Origin: Lentzea nigeriaca
GTDB lineage: Bacteria; Actinomycetota; Actinomycetes; Mycobacteriales; Pseudonocardiaceae
Reading direction: 5' to 3'
DNA: 64,000 nt
Assembly (NCBI RefSeq): GCF_016907955.1
Contig: NZ_JAFBCX010000001.1
Span: forward strand, 1,054,001-1,118,000
Shown here: piece by piece, positions 18,988 through 28,229 of the stretch
Numbering within the stretch: position 1 is the stretch's first letter
How the letters are laid out: every line of letters begins with the position of its first letter
Notes under the pieces: model-generated
Told to the model about the DNA's origin: nothing
Database searches by the model: none
The model's input: only the letters and a program-made list of their open reading frames with translations
Translations under genes and position numbers: made by a program

Positions 18988-20001
18988 ATGAGGATCATCG
19001 CGGCGGCACTCGCCGTTTTCCTGGTTCTTCCCGGAGTCGCCCAAGCCGACTCCTACTGGGAGCTCAAGCCGACCGGCACCGACGCCCGCCTGCGCGGTCT
19101 GTCGGCCGTGTCCGGTCAGGTCGCGTGGGTCAGCGGCTCGAAAGGCACGATCCTGCGCACGACGAACGGGGGCCGGTCGTGGGAGTCCGTCGCGCCGCCG
19201 GACACCACGACGCTGGACTTCCGCGACATCCAGGCGTTCGACGCGCGCAACGCCGTGGCGTTGTCGATCGGGGAGGGGGAGTCGTCGCGGATCTACCGGA
19301 CTGCTGACGGCGGGAAGACGTGGCAGGAGTCGTTCCGCAACACCGATCCGAAGGCGTTCTACGACTGTGTGGCGTTCTTCGACCGGTTCCGCGGGCTGGC
19401 GTTGAGTGACCCGGTCGACGGTGAGTTCCGGGTGCTGCGGACGTGGGACGGTGGGCGTTCGTGGCACGTCAACGACACCAAGGGCATGCCTGACGCGTTG
19501 CCGGGGGAGTTCGCGTTCGCGGCGTCCGGGCAGTGCGTGACCACCCCAGAAATCGATTTGGGTGGCAACCACGCGTGGATCGCCACCGGCGGCGGGGCGA
19601 AGGCACGGGTGCTGGAGTCGCGCGACGGTGGCCGGTCGTGGGAGGCGTCGGACGTGCCGTTGCCGAGCGGTGCGGCGGCCGGGGTGTTCGCGGTGGCGTT
19701 CAAGACGCCGTGGCGGGGTGTGGCGATCGGGGGCGACTACCTGAAGCCGACGGATCCGACGCCGGCGTTCGCCACCAAGGACTTCCATGGGTGGAAGGCC
19801 GGTGCGCAGGCGCCGGTGGGGTACCGGTCCGGCATCGCCTATCGCGGCAACGGGCTCGTGGCTGTCGGGCCGTCGGGCACGGATGTGTCGAAGGACGGCA
19901 AGAGCTGGAAGGTCGCTGACACGGGCAGTTTCGACACGGTCGACTGCGTCGGGTTCACGTGCTGGGCGGCAGGGGAGAAGGGCAGGGTCGGCAGGAGCTG
20001 A
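18988..20001 (+). CDS. Secreted BNR/Ycf48-like beta-propeller protein
   Basis: 337 residues with an N-terminal signal peptide (hydrophobic residues 3-19, cleavage after AQA). The rest consists of repeated propeller blades with Asp-box-like motifs such as TTNGGRSWE, TADGGKTWQE, TWDGGRSWH and SRDGGRSWE. Actinobacterial homologues are often labelled oxidoreductase or glycosyl hydrolase, but no catalytic residues can be assigned, and the fold mainly supports binding. It follows pafA by 32 bp and could be read through from it; a link to the proteasome is not implied. Confidence 0.8.
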   Translation: MRIIAAALAVFLVLPGVAQADSYWELKPTGTDARLRGLSAVSGQVAWVSGSKGTILRTTNGGRSWESVAPPDTTTLDFRDIQAFDARNAVALSIGEGESSRIYRTADGGKTWQESFRNTDPKAFYDCVAFFDRFRGLALSDPVDGEFRVLRTWDGGRSWHVNDTKGMPDALPGEFAFAASGQCVTTPEIDLGGNHAWIATGGGAKARVLESRDGGRSWEASDVPLPSGAAAGVFAVAFKTPWRGVAIGGDYLKPTDPTPAFATKDFHGWKAGAQAPVGYRSGIAYRGNGLVAVGPSGTDVSKDGKSWKVADTGSFDTVDCVGFTCWAAGEKGRVGRS

Positions 20002-20017
20002 CCTCAGGTCTGCCCGG

Positions 20018-20929
20018 ATGGACGTGGCCGCGCACGCCGCCGCCGTGGACGGTGAACGGGTGAGGACGAGGCGCAACGACGAAGAACCGGCGCACGAGAC
20101 GAGCCACAGGCCACGACCTGCGCCGGACCACGACCTGTTGCGCCTTCAGGCCACCGCGGGCAACCAGGCGACCGTGGCGCACGTCCAGCGTCAGCGCCAC
20201 GGCGCCGCACCGCGGGTCGGCACCCGGTTCCGGCACCCGGCTGGGGTGCGCAGCCCGCACCGGTCGATCACCGCGGAGTTCGACGGGCAGATGTTCCGCG
20301 TGCATGCCGGGAGTACGGCGTTGATGGCGGTGGAGGCGGCGTCCGGTCGCCCGGTGAGCGTCCGCTCGGGTGACGCACGCACGTGCGGCGGAGCGACCAG
20401 CGAGTCGTACAAGAACAATCCGCGTTACGTGGGCATCAGCGACTTCGGCCCGATTCCCGAGGGGACGTTCACGTTCCGGGCGGCCGAGTTCGGGCTGTTC
20501 GACCGGATGGAACAGCTGCGGATGATCGGCGGCGGCTCGTTCACCGACCCGTTCGGCCAGGCGTTGCACGGCGGCGACTGGGGTGCGGGACGGGCGCCGC
20601 TGCACCCCACCCGCGTGGTTCCCGCGCCGCGCGGCTGCGGGAACACCGGGCGCCGCAGTGGGTTCTACCTTCACGGCGGTTCGCTGAGCGGGTCGTCGGG
20701 CTGCATCGACATCGGCAACGCCGGCATCACGCAACTGCTGCGGCATCTGGCCGGGTACACGGGCACGGTCACGGTGACCGTCCACTACGCCCATCCCGCG
20801 CCCGAGGTCGGACCGCTCGAGCGGGCGATCGGCGGTGCGACGTATCCGGGCCAGCGCGATCCGTCGCTGCTCGATCGCGTCCGAGGTGCGTGGGATCAGC
20901 TGCGGGGCAACGAAAGTACCGAACAGTGA
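20018..20929 (+). CDS. Putative toxin/effector with L,D-transpeptidase-like (DUF2778/tlde1-type) domain
   Basis: 303 residues with no signal peptide. Residues 40-59 contain LLRLQATAGNQATVAHVQRQ, close to the LQxxAGNxAVxxLVQR motif found near the N-terminus of many actinobacterial DUF4157-type proteins that are linked to contractile injection systems. The C-terminal domain (about 85-260) contains DFGPIPEGTFTF and SGFYLHGGSLSGSSGCIDI, where His219 and Cys229 fit the HxG...SxGC active site of YkuD/DUF2778 (tlde1) peptidoglycan L,D-transpeptidases. Together these suggest a wall-attacking effector delivered to other cells. No immunity gene or injection machinery is visible nearby, so the role is inference. 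Confidence 0.6.
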   Translation: MDVAAHAAAVDGERVRTRRNDEEPAHETSHRPRPAPDHDLLRLQATAGNQATVAHVQRQRHGAAPRVGTRFRHPAGVRSPHRSITAEFDGQMFRVHAGSTALMAVEAASGRPVSVRSGDARTCGGATSESYKNNPRYVGISDFGPIPEGTFTFRAAEFGLFDRMEQLRMIGGGSFTDPFGQALHGGDWGAGRAPLHPTRVVPAPRGCGNTGRRSGFYLHGGSLSGSSGCIDIGNAGITQLLRHLAGYTGTVTVTVHYAHPAPEVGPLERAIGGATYPGQRDPSLLDRVRGAWDQLRGNESTEQ

Positions 20930-20973
20930 CGGCACTGGTTTCCAAATGCGGTGGACCGGGGTAGTTCTAGCGC

Positions 20974-21819
20974 GTGTTCGAGGGATTCTCGTTGCGCCGC
21001 ATCGATGTCGGCGAGGCCGTGCTGCGAGTGAGGACCGGTGGGGCAGGGCCACCGGTCCTCCTCCTGCACGGCCACCCTCGGACTCATACGACGTGGCACC
21101 GCGTCGCGCCGTTGCTCGCCACGGACCACACGGTGGTGTGCCCGGATCTGCGTGGCTACGGCGAGTCCAGCAAGCCCGGCGACTACTCGAAACGGGCCAT
21201 GGCGCGGGACTTCGTGAACCTGATGAGTGCGTTGGGGCACGAGCGGTTCGCGGTCGTCGGGCACGATCGTGGTGCGGCGGCGGCGATCCGGCTCGCGCTC
21301 GACCACCCCGGCCGGGTCACGAGGCTCGCCGTGCTCGACGGGCTGCCGATCGGGGCTCATCTCCAACGCTGCGACGCCCGGTTCGCGCGGGCCTGGTACC
21401 ACTGGTTCTTCCTGGCGCAGCAGGAGCTCGCCGCGGCGATGATCAACGAGAACCCCGATCTGTTCTACGGCGGGCGGTACCACGACACGCCGCTCGCGAT
21501 GGGGGTGGAGAACTGGGCGGACTTCCAGCGCGCCATCCACGACCCGGAGACGGTGCTCGCGATGTGCGGCGACTACCGGGCCGGGCTGGAGGTCGATCGT
21601 CAGCACGACGACGCCGACCGCGCCGCGAACAGGAAGATCGCGTGTCCCGTGCTCGCGCTGTGGGCGGCCAAGGACGACCTCGGGGACCTTTACGACAACC
21701 TTCAGGACTTGTGGGCCGAATGGGCCGATGACGTGCAGGTACGTGCTATCGACTGTGGACACCACATGGCCGAGGAAGCGCCCGTGGAGCTGGTACGGGA
21801 GTTGCGCACGCTGCTCTGA
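20974..21819 (+). CDS. Alpha/beta hydrolase, haloacid dehalogenase-like (epoxide hydrolase/fluoroacetate dehalogenase type)
   Basis: 281 residues. HGHPRTHTTWHRV carries the oxyanion loop, GHDRGAAAA has the nucleophilic Asp, WYHWFF fits the halide-binding Trp region of fluoroacetate dehalogenases, and GHHMAEEAP supplies the catalytic His. An Asp nucleophile excludes ordinary serine esterases. The true substrate (haloacetate or epoxide) is unknown. The gene begins with GTG, 44 bp after the toxin-like gene, and ends at a small perfect palindrome ahead of pafB. Confidence 0.85.
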   Translation: MFEGFSLRRIDVGEAVLRVRTGGAGPPVLLLHGHPRTHTTWHRVAPLLATDHTVVCPDLRGYGESSKPGDYSKRAMARDFVNLMSALGHERFAVVGHDRGAAAAIRLALDHPGRVTRLAVLDGLPIGAHLQRCDARFARAWYHWFFLAQQELAAAMINENPDLFYGGRYHDTPLAMGVENWADFQRAIHDPETVLAMCGDYRAGLEVDRQHDDADRAANRKIACPVLALWAAKDDLGDLYDNLQDLWAEWADDVQVRAIDCGHHMAEEAPVELVRELRTLL

Positions 21820-21831
21820 ACGGACCGTTCA
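21817..21831. promoter_or_regulatory. Perfect palindrome ahead of pafB
   Basis: TGAACGGACCGTTCA is a 7+1+7 palindrome that overlaps the hydrolase stop codon and lies about 50 bases upstream of pafB. It could be an operator for pafBC or a weak hairpin; there is no T run after it. Confidence 0.4.
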
Positions 21832-21879
21832 CAACAGGTGATGTCAAGGTTTCGAAGCACACGGGGTTAGGGTTTGTCC

Positions 21880-22845
21880 GTGGCCATCGCACGCGCCGAA
21901 CGCCTTGTCAACCTGGTGCTGTGCCTGCTGTCGACCCGCCAGTACCTGACAGCGGAGCGCATCCGCGCCATCGTCCCGGGCTATCACGAGGCACCGACGG
22001 ACGAGGCGTTCTTCCGCATGTTCGAACGCGACAAGTCCGAACTGCGCGACCTCGGCGTGCCGCTGGAGACAGGCAGGCAGTCCAACGCCGAGGGTGCCGA
22101 GGACGGGTACCGGATCGCGCGGCGCGACTACGAGCTCGGCGACATCGACCTCGAACCCGACGAGGCCGCCGCGGTGGCGCTGGCCGCACGGCTCTGGGAC
22201 TCGCCGCAGCTCACGGGTGCCGTGCACGGCGCGTTGATCAAGTTGCGGGCCGCCGGGGTGGACGTCGACCAGGACACGCCCGCCGCCGTCGAGCCCAAGG
22301 TCCGGGCCAACGAGCCCGCGTTCCCGCCGCTGCTGCAGGCCGTGCAGGCGGGGCAGGTCGTGACGTTCGGGTACCGCAAGCCGCCGCCGGGCGGGCAGAA
22401 CGAACGCACGGTCGAGCCGTGGGGCGTGGTCGCGTGGCGCGGCAAGTGGTACCTCGTCGGGTGGGACCGCGACCGCAACGACACGCGCTGCTTCCGGCTG
22501 TCCCGTGTCGTCGGTCAGGTGCGCACGGTCGGGAAGCCCGGCGTCGTGAAGGTGCCGGAGGGAACCGACCTGATGAGCCTCATCGCGCGCACGGAGGCCG
22601 ATCCGCACCACACGGCGCCCGCCAGGATCTGGGTCGCGAAGGGCCGCGCCCAGGGGGTGCGCCGACACGCGAAGATCGTCGAGGAACGCGACGGCGGCGA
22701 CGTCGTCGAGATCGACCTGAAGTTCCCCGACTCGGCGGCGAAGTGGCTCGCCGGGTTCGGCCCCGACGTCGTGGTGCTGGAGCCGGAGGTGCTGGCCAAG
22801 TCGGTCCGCGACCGCCTGCAGGGCGCACTGGAAGGAGCGCGGTGA
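21880..22845 (+). CDS. pafB: WYL-domain DNA-damage regulator PafB
   Basis: 321 residues. An N-terminal winged HTH (RLVNLVLCLLSTRQYLTAERI) precedes a WYL domain (about residues 150-215, with GKWYLVGWDRDRNDTRCFRLSR) and the WCX C-terminal extension. PafB with PafC forms the activator of the LexA/RecA-independent DNA-damage response in mycobacteria. GTG at 21880 is chosen over the TTG two codons earlier. It overlaps pafC by GTGA, so the partners are made together. The place after pafA follows the conserved actinobacterial order. Confidence 0.93.
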   Translation: MAIARAERLVNLVLCLLSTRQYLTAERIRAIVPGYHEAPTDEAFFRMFERDKSELRDLGVPLETGRQSNAEGAEDGYRIARRDYELGDIDLEPDEAAAVALAARLWDSPQLTGAVHGALIKLRAAGVDVDQDTPAAVEPKVRANEPAFPPLLQAVQAGQVVTFGYRKPPPGGQNERTVEPWGVVAWRGKWYLVGWDRDRNDTRCFRLSRVVGQVRTVGKPGVVKVPEGTDLMSLIARTEADPHHTAPARIWVAKGRAQGVRRHAKIVEERDGGDVVEIDLKFPDSAAKWLAGFGPDVVVLEPEVLAKSVRDRLQGALEGAR

Positions 22846-23822
22846 CCGCGTCGAACGAACGGCTGCCGCGGCTGCTCGCACTCGTGCCGTACCTGCTGAA
22901 CCGTCCCGCCATCACGATCTCCGAGGCCGCCGCCGACTTCGGCATCACGCCCAAGCAGCTGCGCAAGGACCTCGAGCTGCTGTGGATGTGCGGCCTGCCC
23001 GGCTACGGGCCCGGTGACCTGATCGACCTGTCCTTCGAGGGTGAGACGATCACGGTCTCGTTCGACGCGGGCATGAACCGGCCGCTGCGGCTCACCGCCG
23101 CCGAGGCGTCGTCGCTGCTCGTGGCGCTGCGGGCGCTCTCGGACACGCCCGGCGTCGTCGACACGGACGCGGTGCAGCGCGCGCTGGCCAAGATCGAGTC
23201 GGCAGTCGGGAAGGCGCAGCCAGCGGGCATGGTGGTCGGGCTGGGCGCGTTCGAACGTGAGGAGACCGCGGAGATCCGCGCGGCCGTGCAGGACGCCGTG
23301 AAGCGCGAACGGGCCGTGCGCATCCGCTACTACTCGCAGTCGCACGACGCGATGAGCGACCGGGTCGTCGATCCGATGCGTCTGCTGCTCGTCGAGGGTC
23401 GAGGCTACCTGGAGGCGTGGTGTCGTTCCGCTCTAGGCGTGCGGTTGTTCCGGCTGGACCGGATCGACCAGGTGGAGGTGCTCGACGAGCCGTCCTCACC
23501 CCCTCCACATGCGCGGCTGACCGATACATCGGAGGGGTTGTTCCAGCCGCGGGACGATCAGAAGATCGCGGTCCTTCTGCTCGAACCGGACGCGCACTGG
23601 GTCGCCGAGTACTACCCGGTCGATCACGCCGCGGAGCTCTCCGACGGCCGCACGCGTGTCCTCATGCGTTACGACGACTCCTCGTGGATGGTCCGCCTGC
23701 TCCTCGGACTCGGCGGTGACGTGCACGTGGAGCAGCCGGCCGAGCTCGCGGACGAGGTTGTCCGCCGAGCGGAGGAAGCATTGCAACGGGCAGATCACCT
23801 GCTGTCCACCCAAGACGTATAA
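22842..23822 (+). CDS. pafC: WYL-domain DNA-damage regulator PafC
   Basis: 326 residues with the same design as PafB: an HTH at residues 1-65 (ITISEAAADFGITPKQLRKD), a WYL domain at about 145-225 (the RGYLEAWCRSALGVRLFRLD segment), and a WCX domain to the end. It acts as the partner of PafB in one transcription activator that recruits RNA polymerase at damage-response promoters. It is followed 3 bp later by a small membrane protein gene and then tatA, suggesting one transcript from pafB through tatC. Confidence 0.93.
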   Translation: MTASNERLPRLLALVPYLLNRPAITISEAAADFGITPKQLRKDLELLWMCGLPGYGPGDLIDLSFEGETITVSFDAGMNRPLRLTAAEASSLLVALRALSDTPGVVDTDAVQRALAKIESAVGKAQPAGMVVGLGAFEREETAEIRAAVQDAVKRERAVRIRYYSQSHDAMSDRVVDPMRLLLVEGRGYLEAWCRSALGVRLFRLDRIDQVEVLDEPSSPPPHARLTDTSEGLFQPRDDQKIAVLLLEPDAHWVAEYYPVDHAAELSDGRTRVLMRYDDSSWMVRLLLGLGGDVHVEQPAELADEVVRRAEEALQRADHLLSTQDV

Positions 23823-23825
23823 CGT

Positions 23826-24107
23826 GTGCTCGTGCCGTACACACCGACCCTGGCGCTGATCGTCGCCGGCCTGATCGCGCTGGCCGCGATCTCGGTCCGA
23901 GTCATCCGATCCTTGCGTCGATTCGCCAGCGCCCGCACTCTGGTGGGGGACAGGGTCGGCGACGGTGTAGGACTGCTGAAGGCGCGGACGGCCGCGCTGA
24001 AGGTGGCCTTCGCCGAACGACGGCGCCGCCCGGAACAGGCCCGTAGCAGGGCGAACCCCGCGTACGATCGTCGTGGCGGGGGAGACAGGAGGATCACCAA
24101 TGGGTAA
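23826..24107 (+). CDS. Small single-pass membrane protein between pafC and tatA
   Basis: 93 residues. One membrane helix (about residues 8-27, [17 protein letters not shown]) is followed by a basic cytoplasmic tail rich in Arg. I do not recognise a family. It starts 3 bp after pafC and its last codons overlap the start of tatA, including the tatA ribosome-binding site, so translation of the two may be linked. An overall resemblance to TatA/TatB (one helix, then a charged amphipathic stretch) is noted, but the FGxxKLP hinge is absent. Confidence 0.6.
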   Translation: MLVPYTPTLALIVAGLIALAAISVRVIRSLRRFASARTLVGDRVGDGVGLLKARTAALKVAFAERRRRPEQARSRANPAYDRRGGGDRRITNG

Positions 24108-24405
24108 CCTCGGACCCACCGAGCTGATCATCATCGCAGTGGTGATCATTCTGCTGTTCGGTGCGAAGAAGCTGCCTGACATGGCGCGTTCGCTCGGCCG
24201 GTCGGCGAAGATCTTCAAGGCCGAGACGAAGGGCCTGCGTGAGCAGGACGCGGACGACGCGCCGGTTCAGCAGCAGCCCGTGCAGCAGCCCGTTCAGCAG
24301 CTGCCGCCGGCTCAGCCGCAGGTCCAGCAGCCTGTTCAGCAGCAGCCGCAGGTCGCGCAGCCGATCGAGCAGACCTCGCAGAACAAGGCCAACAACACCA
24401 ACTGA
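24100..24405 (+). CDS. tatA: Sec-independent translocase subunit TatA
   Basis: 101 residues. The membrane helix [17 protein letters not shown] runs into the hallmark hinge [16 protein letters not shown] and an amphipathic helix. TatA oligomerises to form the pore through which folded twin-arginine proteins are exported. The tail from about residue 52 is nearly all Gln, Pro and Val in repeated VQQ/PVQQ units, longer than needed for function. ATG at 24100 has a strong GGAGACAGGAGG just upstream. Confidence 0.95.
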   Translation: MGNLGPTELIIIAVVIILLFGAKKLPDMARSLGRSAKIFKAETKGLREQDADDAPVQQQPVQQPVQQLPPAQPQVQQPVQQQPQVAQPIEQTSQNKANNTN

Positions 24406-24442
24406 CCTCCTGGTCCTCTAACTCGTAAGGACGGTCACGGCG

Positions 24443-25438
24443 GTGGCAAGTCCGTTCCGGTGGTTCGCCGAGCGCCGGGAACGCTCCAAGCGCCGTCGGG
24501 GCAACCCCGACGGCACCATGTCGCTCAAAGAGCACCTGTACGAGCTGAGGCACCGTCTCGGCATGGCGATGCTCATCATCGCCATCGGTGCCATCTTCGG
24601 CTGGATCTGGTTCGGTGTGCGGCTGGGCCCGATCCCGTCGCTCGGCGAGATCATGACGGGCCCGTACTGCCAGCCGGACCTCGCGCCGTACCGCGTCCAG
24701 TTCCCCGGCGAGCAGGGTTGCAAGCTGCTGCAGACCGAGCCGTTCGAGGTCTTCATGATCCGGCTCAAGGTCGGTGCGGCCGCGGGTTCGGTGCTGCTCA
24801 GCCCGCTCTGGCTCTACCAGTTCTGGGCGTTCATCACGCCCGGCCTGTACGCGAAGGAGCGCAAGTTCGCGCGCACCTTCGTGTCGTTCGCCGCGGTGCT
24901 GTTCGCGGCGGGCGCGGTGCTCGCCTACTGGGTCGTGCCGCAGGGTCTGCAGGTGTTGATCAGCTTCGGTGGCGACAACTTCATCACCGCGCTGACCGGT
25001 GAGAAGTACATCTCGTTCATCATCACGATGCTGTTCATCTTCGGCGTGAGCTTCGAGCTGCCGCTGGTCGTGGTGATGCTGAACCGGGCGGGCGTGGTCT
25101 CCTACGAGACGCTGGCCAAGTGGCGCCGTGGCCTGCTGATGGGCCTCTTCGTCTTCGCGGCCGTCGCGACGCCGGGCACCGACCCGATCTCGATGGTGGC
25201 GCTGGCGCTCGCGCTGTCGTTGCTGTTCGAGATGGCGATCCAGATCGCGCGGGTGCACGACAGGCGCAAGGCCAGGATCCGCGCGGCCGAGGGCTGGGAC
25301 GCGCTCGACGACAACGAGGCGGCGCCGTTCGACTACACGCCGTCCGACGCGGACGGCAACATGCCCGGTGAGAAGACCTCGGACAACGCCATCGCTTCGG
25401 AACCCGCGAAGCGCGTGAACTACGACGACGCCACGTGA
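24443..25438 (+). CDS. tatC: Sec-independent translocase subunit TatC
   Basis: 331 residues with six membrane helices. SLKEHLYELRHRLG is the conserved cytoplasmic N-terminal segment that docks the twin-arginine signal, and FEVFMIRLKVG and LLSPLWLYQFWAFITPGL are TatC signatures. The acidic C-terminal tail after the last helix (from about residue 275) is long and Asp-rich. tatB is not in this cluster, as is normal in actinobacteria. It overlaps the following lipid kinase by GTGA. Confidence 0.96.
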   Translation: MASPFRWFAERRERSKRRRGNPDGTMSLKEHLYELRHRLGMAMLIIAIGAIFGWIWFGVRLGPIPSLGEIMTGPYCQPDLAPYRVQFPGEQGCKLLQTEPFEVFMIRLKVGAAAGSVLLSPLWLYQFWAFITPGLYAKERKFARTFVSFAAVLFAAGAVLAYWVVPQGLQVLISFGGDNFITALTGEKYISFIITMLFIFGVSFELPLVVVMLNRAGVVSYETLAKWRRGLLMGLFVFAAVATPGTDPISMVALALALSLLFEMAIQIARVHDRRKARIRAAEGWDALDDNEAAPFDYTPSDADGNMPGEKTSDNAIASEPAKRVNYDDAT

Positions 25439-26295
25439 CGCGAGCGGCCCTGCTGGTCTGCCCGGCGTCGGGCAAGGGGCGGGCGGCCCGGATGGCCGGG
25501 TCGACCGCCGCCGCGTTGCGCCCGCACTTCTCGTCGCTGACTCAGCTGGTCGCGCACGACGCGGCAGGCACGCTGGCGATGGCGCGCGAGGCCGTCGAGT
25601 CCGGCGTCGACCTGCTGGTCGTGCTCGGCGGTGACGGTGCCGCTCACCTGGGCATCCAGGCGTGCGCGGGCACGTCGGCGGCGCTGGGCGTCGTGCCGGC
25701 GGGCACCGGCAACGACCTGGCGGCCGCGATCGGGTCGGCCTCGGTCGACGACGTCGTGTTCGGCACCCGTAAGACGCTGGACCTGGGCCGACTCTCGACG
25801 GGCCAGTGGTTCGCGACGGTGCTGTGCGCCGGCTTCGACTCCGCGGTGAACGAACGGGCGAACGCGATGCGCTGGCCCGCTGGTCCGCGCCGCTACGACC
25901 TCGCGATCGTGGCCGAGCTGGTGTCGCTGCGCTCGGCGCCCCTGCTCATCACCACGGAGACCGACACGTTCTCGCTGGACGCGACGCTGGTGGCCGTGGG
26001 GAACACGCCGAACTACGGCGGCGGTATCCCGGTGTGCCCCACCGCGGACGCGTCGGACGGGCTGTTCGACGTGACGGTCGTGGAGCACGCCAGCCGGTCG
26101 ATGCTGATGCGCATGTTGCCGACGCTGCGCACGGGCACGCACACCGACCATCCGTTCGTGCGGACGTTCCGCGCGCGTGAGGTGTCGTTGTCCGGTGGCA
26201 ATGATTGGATCGCTTACGCCGATGGCGAACGCCAGGAGGCACTGCCCGTCTCGGTTCGGACGGTTCCAGGAGCTCTCACAGTCGTGGGTCGCTAA
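25435..26295 (+). CDS. Diacylglycerol kinase-family lipid kinase
   Basis: 286 residues. VCPASGKGRA, LLVVLGGDGAAHLG and VPAGTGNDLAAAIG are the nucleotide and metal motifs of DAG kinase catalytic domains (DgkB/YegS group), and NTPNYGGGIPVCPTADASDG is a C-terminal motif of the group. It probably phosphorylates diacylglycerol or a related lipid for return to phospholipid synthesis. It overlaps tatC by 4 bp. It is the second lipid kinase of the window, unlike the PAP2 fusion, which carries an extra phosphatase. Confidence 0.9.
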   Translation: MTRAALLVCPASGKGRAARMAGSTAAALRPHFSSLTQLVAHDAAGTLAMAREAVESGVDLLVVLGGDGAAHLGIQACAGTSAALGVVPAGTGNDLAAAIGSASVDDVVFGTRKTLDLGRLSTGQWFATVLCAGFDSAVNERANAMRWPAGPRRYDLAIVAELVSLRSAPLLITTETDTFSLDATLVAVGNTPNYGGGIPVCPTADASDGLFDVTVVEHASRSMLMRMLPTLRTGTHTDHPFVRTFRAREVSLSGGNDWIAYADGERQEALPVSVRTVPGALTVVGR

Positions 26296-26339
26296 TCTTT
26301 GGGGCTGTTCGTTCCGCTTTCAGCTTTCGGTGGGGATGC

Positions 26340-28181
26340 ATGGAAACGCTCGAGTTTCAGTCCGAGGCGCGTCAGCTGCTGCAGTTGATGATCCACTCGA
26401 TCTACTCGAACAAGGACACGTTCCTGCGCGAGCTCGTGTCGAACGCCTCGGACGCACTGGACAAGCTGCGCCTGGAATCGTTCCGCGACAAGGACATGAA
26501 GGTCGACATCGACGACCTCCACATCGTGATCGAGTCCGACCCGGCCGAGCGCACGCTGACCGTGCGCGACAACGGCATCGGCATGACGCGCGAGGACGTC
26601 GTGCGGCTCATCGGCACGATCGCGAAGTCGGGCACCGCTGAGTTCCTGCGCCAGCTCAAGGACCAGCAGTCGTCGTCCTCGGACCTGATCGGCCAGTTCG
26701 GCATCGGCTTCTACTCGTCGTTCATGGTGGCCGACAAGGTCACGCTGGTGACGAAGTACCCGCACGCCGAGAAGGGCGTCCGCTGGGAGTCGACCGGCGA
26801 GAGCACGTACACGATCGAGGACGTCGACGACGCGCCGCAGGGCACCTCGGTCACGCTGCACCTCAAGCCGTCCGACGACGAGGACCGCCTGCCCGACTAC
26901 ACCGAGCCGGCGAAGATCCGCGAGATCGTCAAGCGCTACTCGGACTTCATCACCTGGCCCGTGCGCCTGGGCGGCGAGGAGATCAACTCCCGCAAGGCCC
27001 TCTGGGCCCGCCCGGCCTCCGAGGTGACGGAGGAGGAGTACGCGGAGTTCTACCGCCACATCAGCCACGACTGGAACGCGCCGCTCGAGACCATCCGCAT
27101 GCAGGCGGAGGGCACCTTCGAGTACCAGGCCCTGCTGTTCCTGCCGTCGCAGGCGCCGCTGGACCTGTTCATGCGTGACAGCAAGCGCGGCGTCCAGCTC
27201 TACGTGAAGCGCGTCTTCGTCATGGACGACTGCGCCGAGCTAATGCCGGAGTACCTGCGCTTCGTGAAGGGCGTGGTCGACGCCGCCGACCTCTCCCTGA
27301 ACGTGTCGCGCGAGATCCTGCAGCAGGACCGCCAGATCCAGCTGATGCGCCGCCGCCTGGTGAAGAAGGTCCTGTCCTCCATCAAGTCGCTGATGAGCTC
27401 GCGCACCGAGGACTACCTGAAGCTGTGGCGGGAAGTCGGCGCGGCGCTGAAGGAGGGCCTGCTCTCCGACTTCGACAACCGCGACGCCATCCTGGAGATC
27501 TGCTCGTTCGCCTCGACCCACTCCGAGGACGAACTGACCTCCCTCGCCGACTACGTGTCGCGCATGAAGGAGGGCCAGGAGCACATCTACTTCATGACCG
27601 GCGACTCACGCGTCGCGGTGGAGAACTCGCCGCACATGGAAGCGTTGCGCGCCAAGGGTTACGAGGTCCTCATCCTCACCGACCCCATCGACGAGATGTG
27701 GGTCGACTCCGTCCCCGCCTTCGACGGCAAGACCTTCCAGTCCGTCGCCAAGGGCCAGGTTGACGTGGAGACGGAAGAGGAGAAGTCCGCCGCCTCGGCC
27801 AAGGCGGAGGAGTTCGCCGACCTGCTCTCCTGGATGACCTCGTCGCTCTCCGAGGACGTCAAGGAGGTCCGCCTCTCCTCCCGCCTGACCACATCGCCCG
27901 CGTGCGTGGTCGGCGACGCCCACGACATCACTCCGACGCTGGAGAAGATGTACAAGGCGATGGGCCAGGAACTGCCGAAGATCAAGCGAATCCTGGAGCT
28001 CAACCCGTCCCACCCGCTGGTGGAGGGCCTGCACAAGGCCTTCGCCGCGGGCGAGCGCGAGTCGCTCGCCGACACGTCCGAGCTGATCTACGGGCTGGCG
28101 CTGCTCGCAGAGGGCGGGGAGCTGGCCGACCCGTCGCGGTTCGTGAAGCTGGTGGCGGACCGGGTGCAGCGCACGTTCTGA
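26340..28181 (+). CDS. htpG: Hsp90-family chaperone
   Basis: 613 residues. The N-terminal GHKL ATPase is shown by [25 protein letters not shown] and [11 protein letters not shown]; the middle domain (from about residue 230) and the dimerising C-terminal domain follow. The ATG at 26340 directly precedes the conserved [19 protein letters not shown]. It is a cytosolic chaperone that works with DnaK on client proteins. In this family the ATP lid closes over the N-domain; all lid residues look intact. It ends 49 bp before the left inverted-repeat arm. Confidence 0.97.
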
Positions 28182-28229
28182 CCGGTGGCCCGGTTCGGTC
28201 GCGCTCCAGCGTTGCTTGGGAGCGTTACC

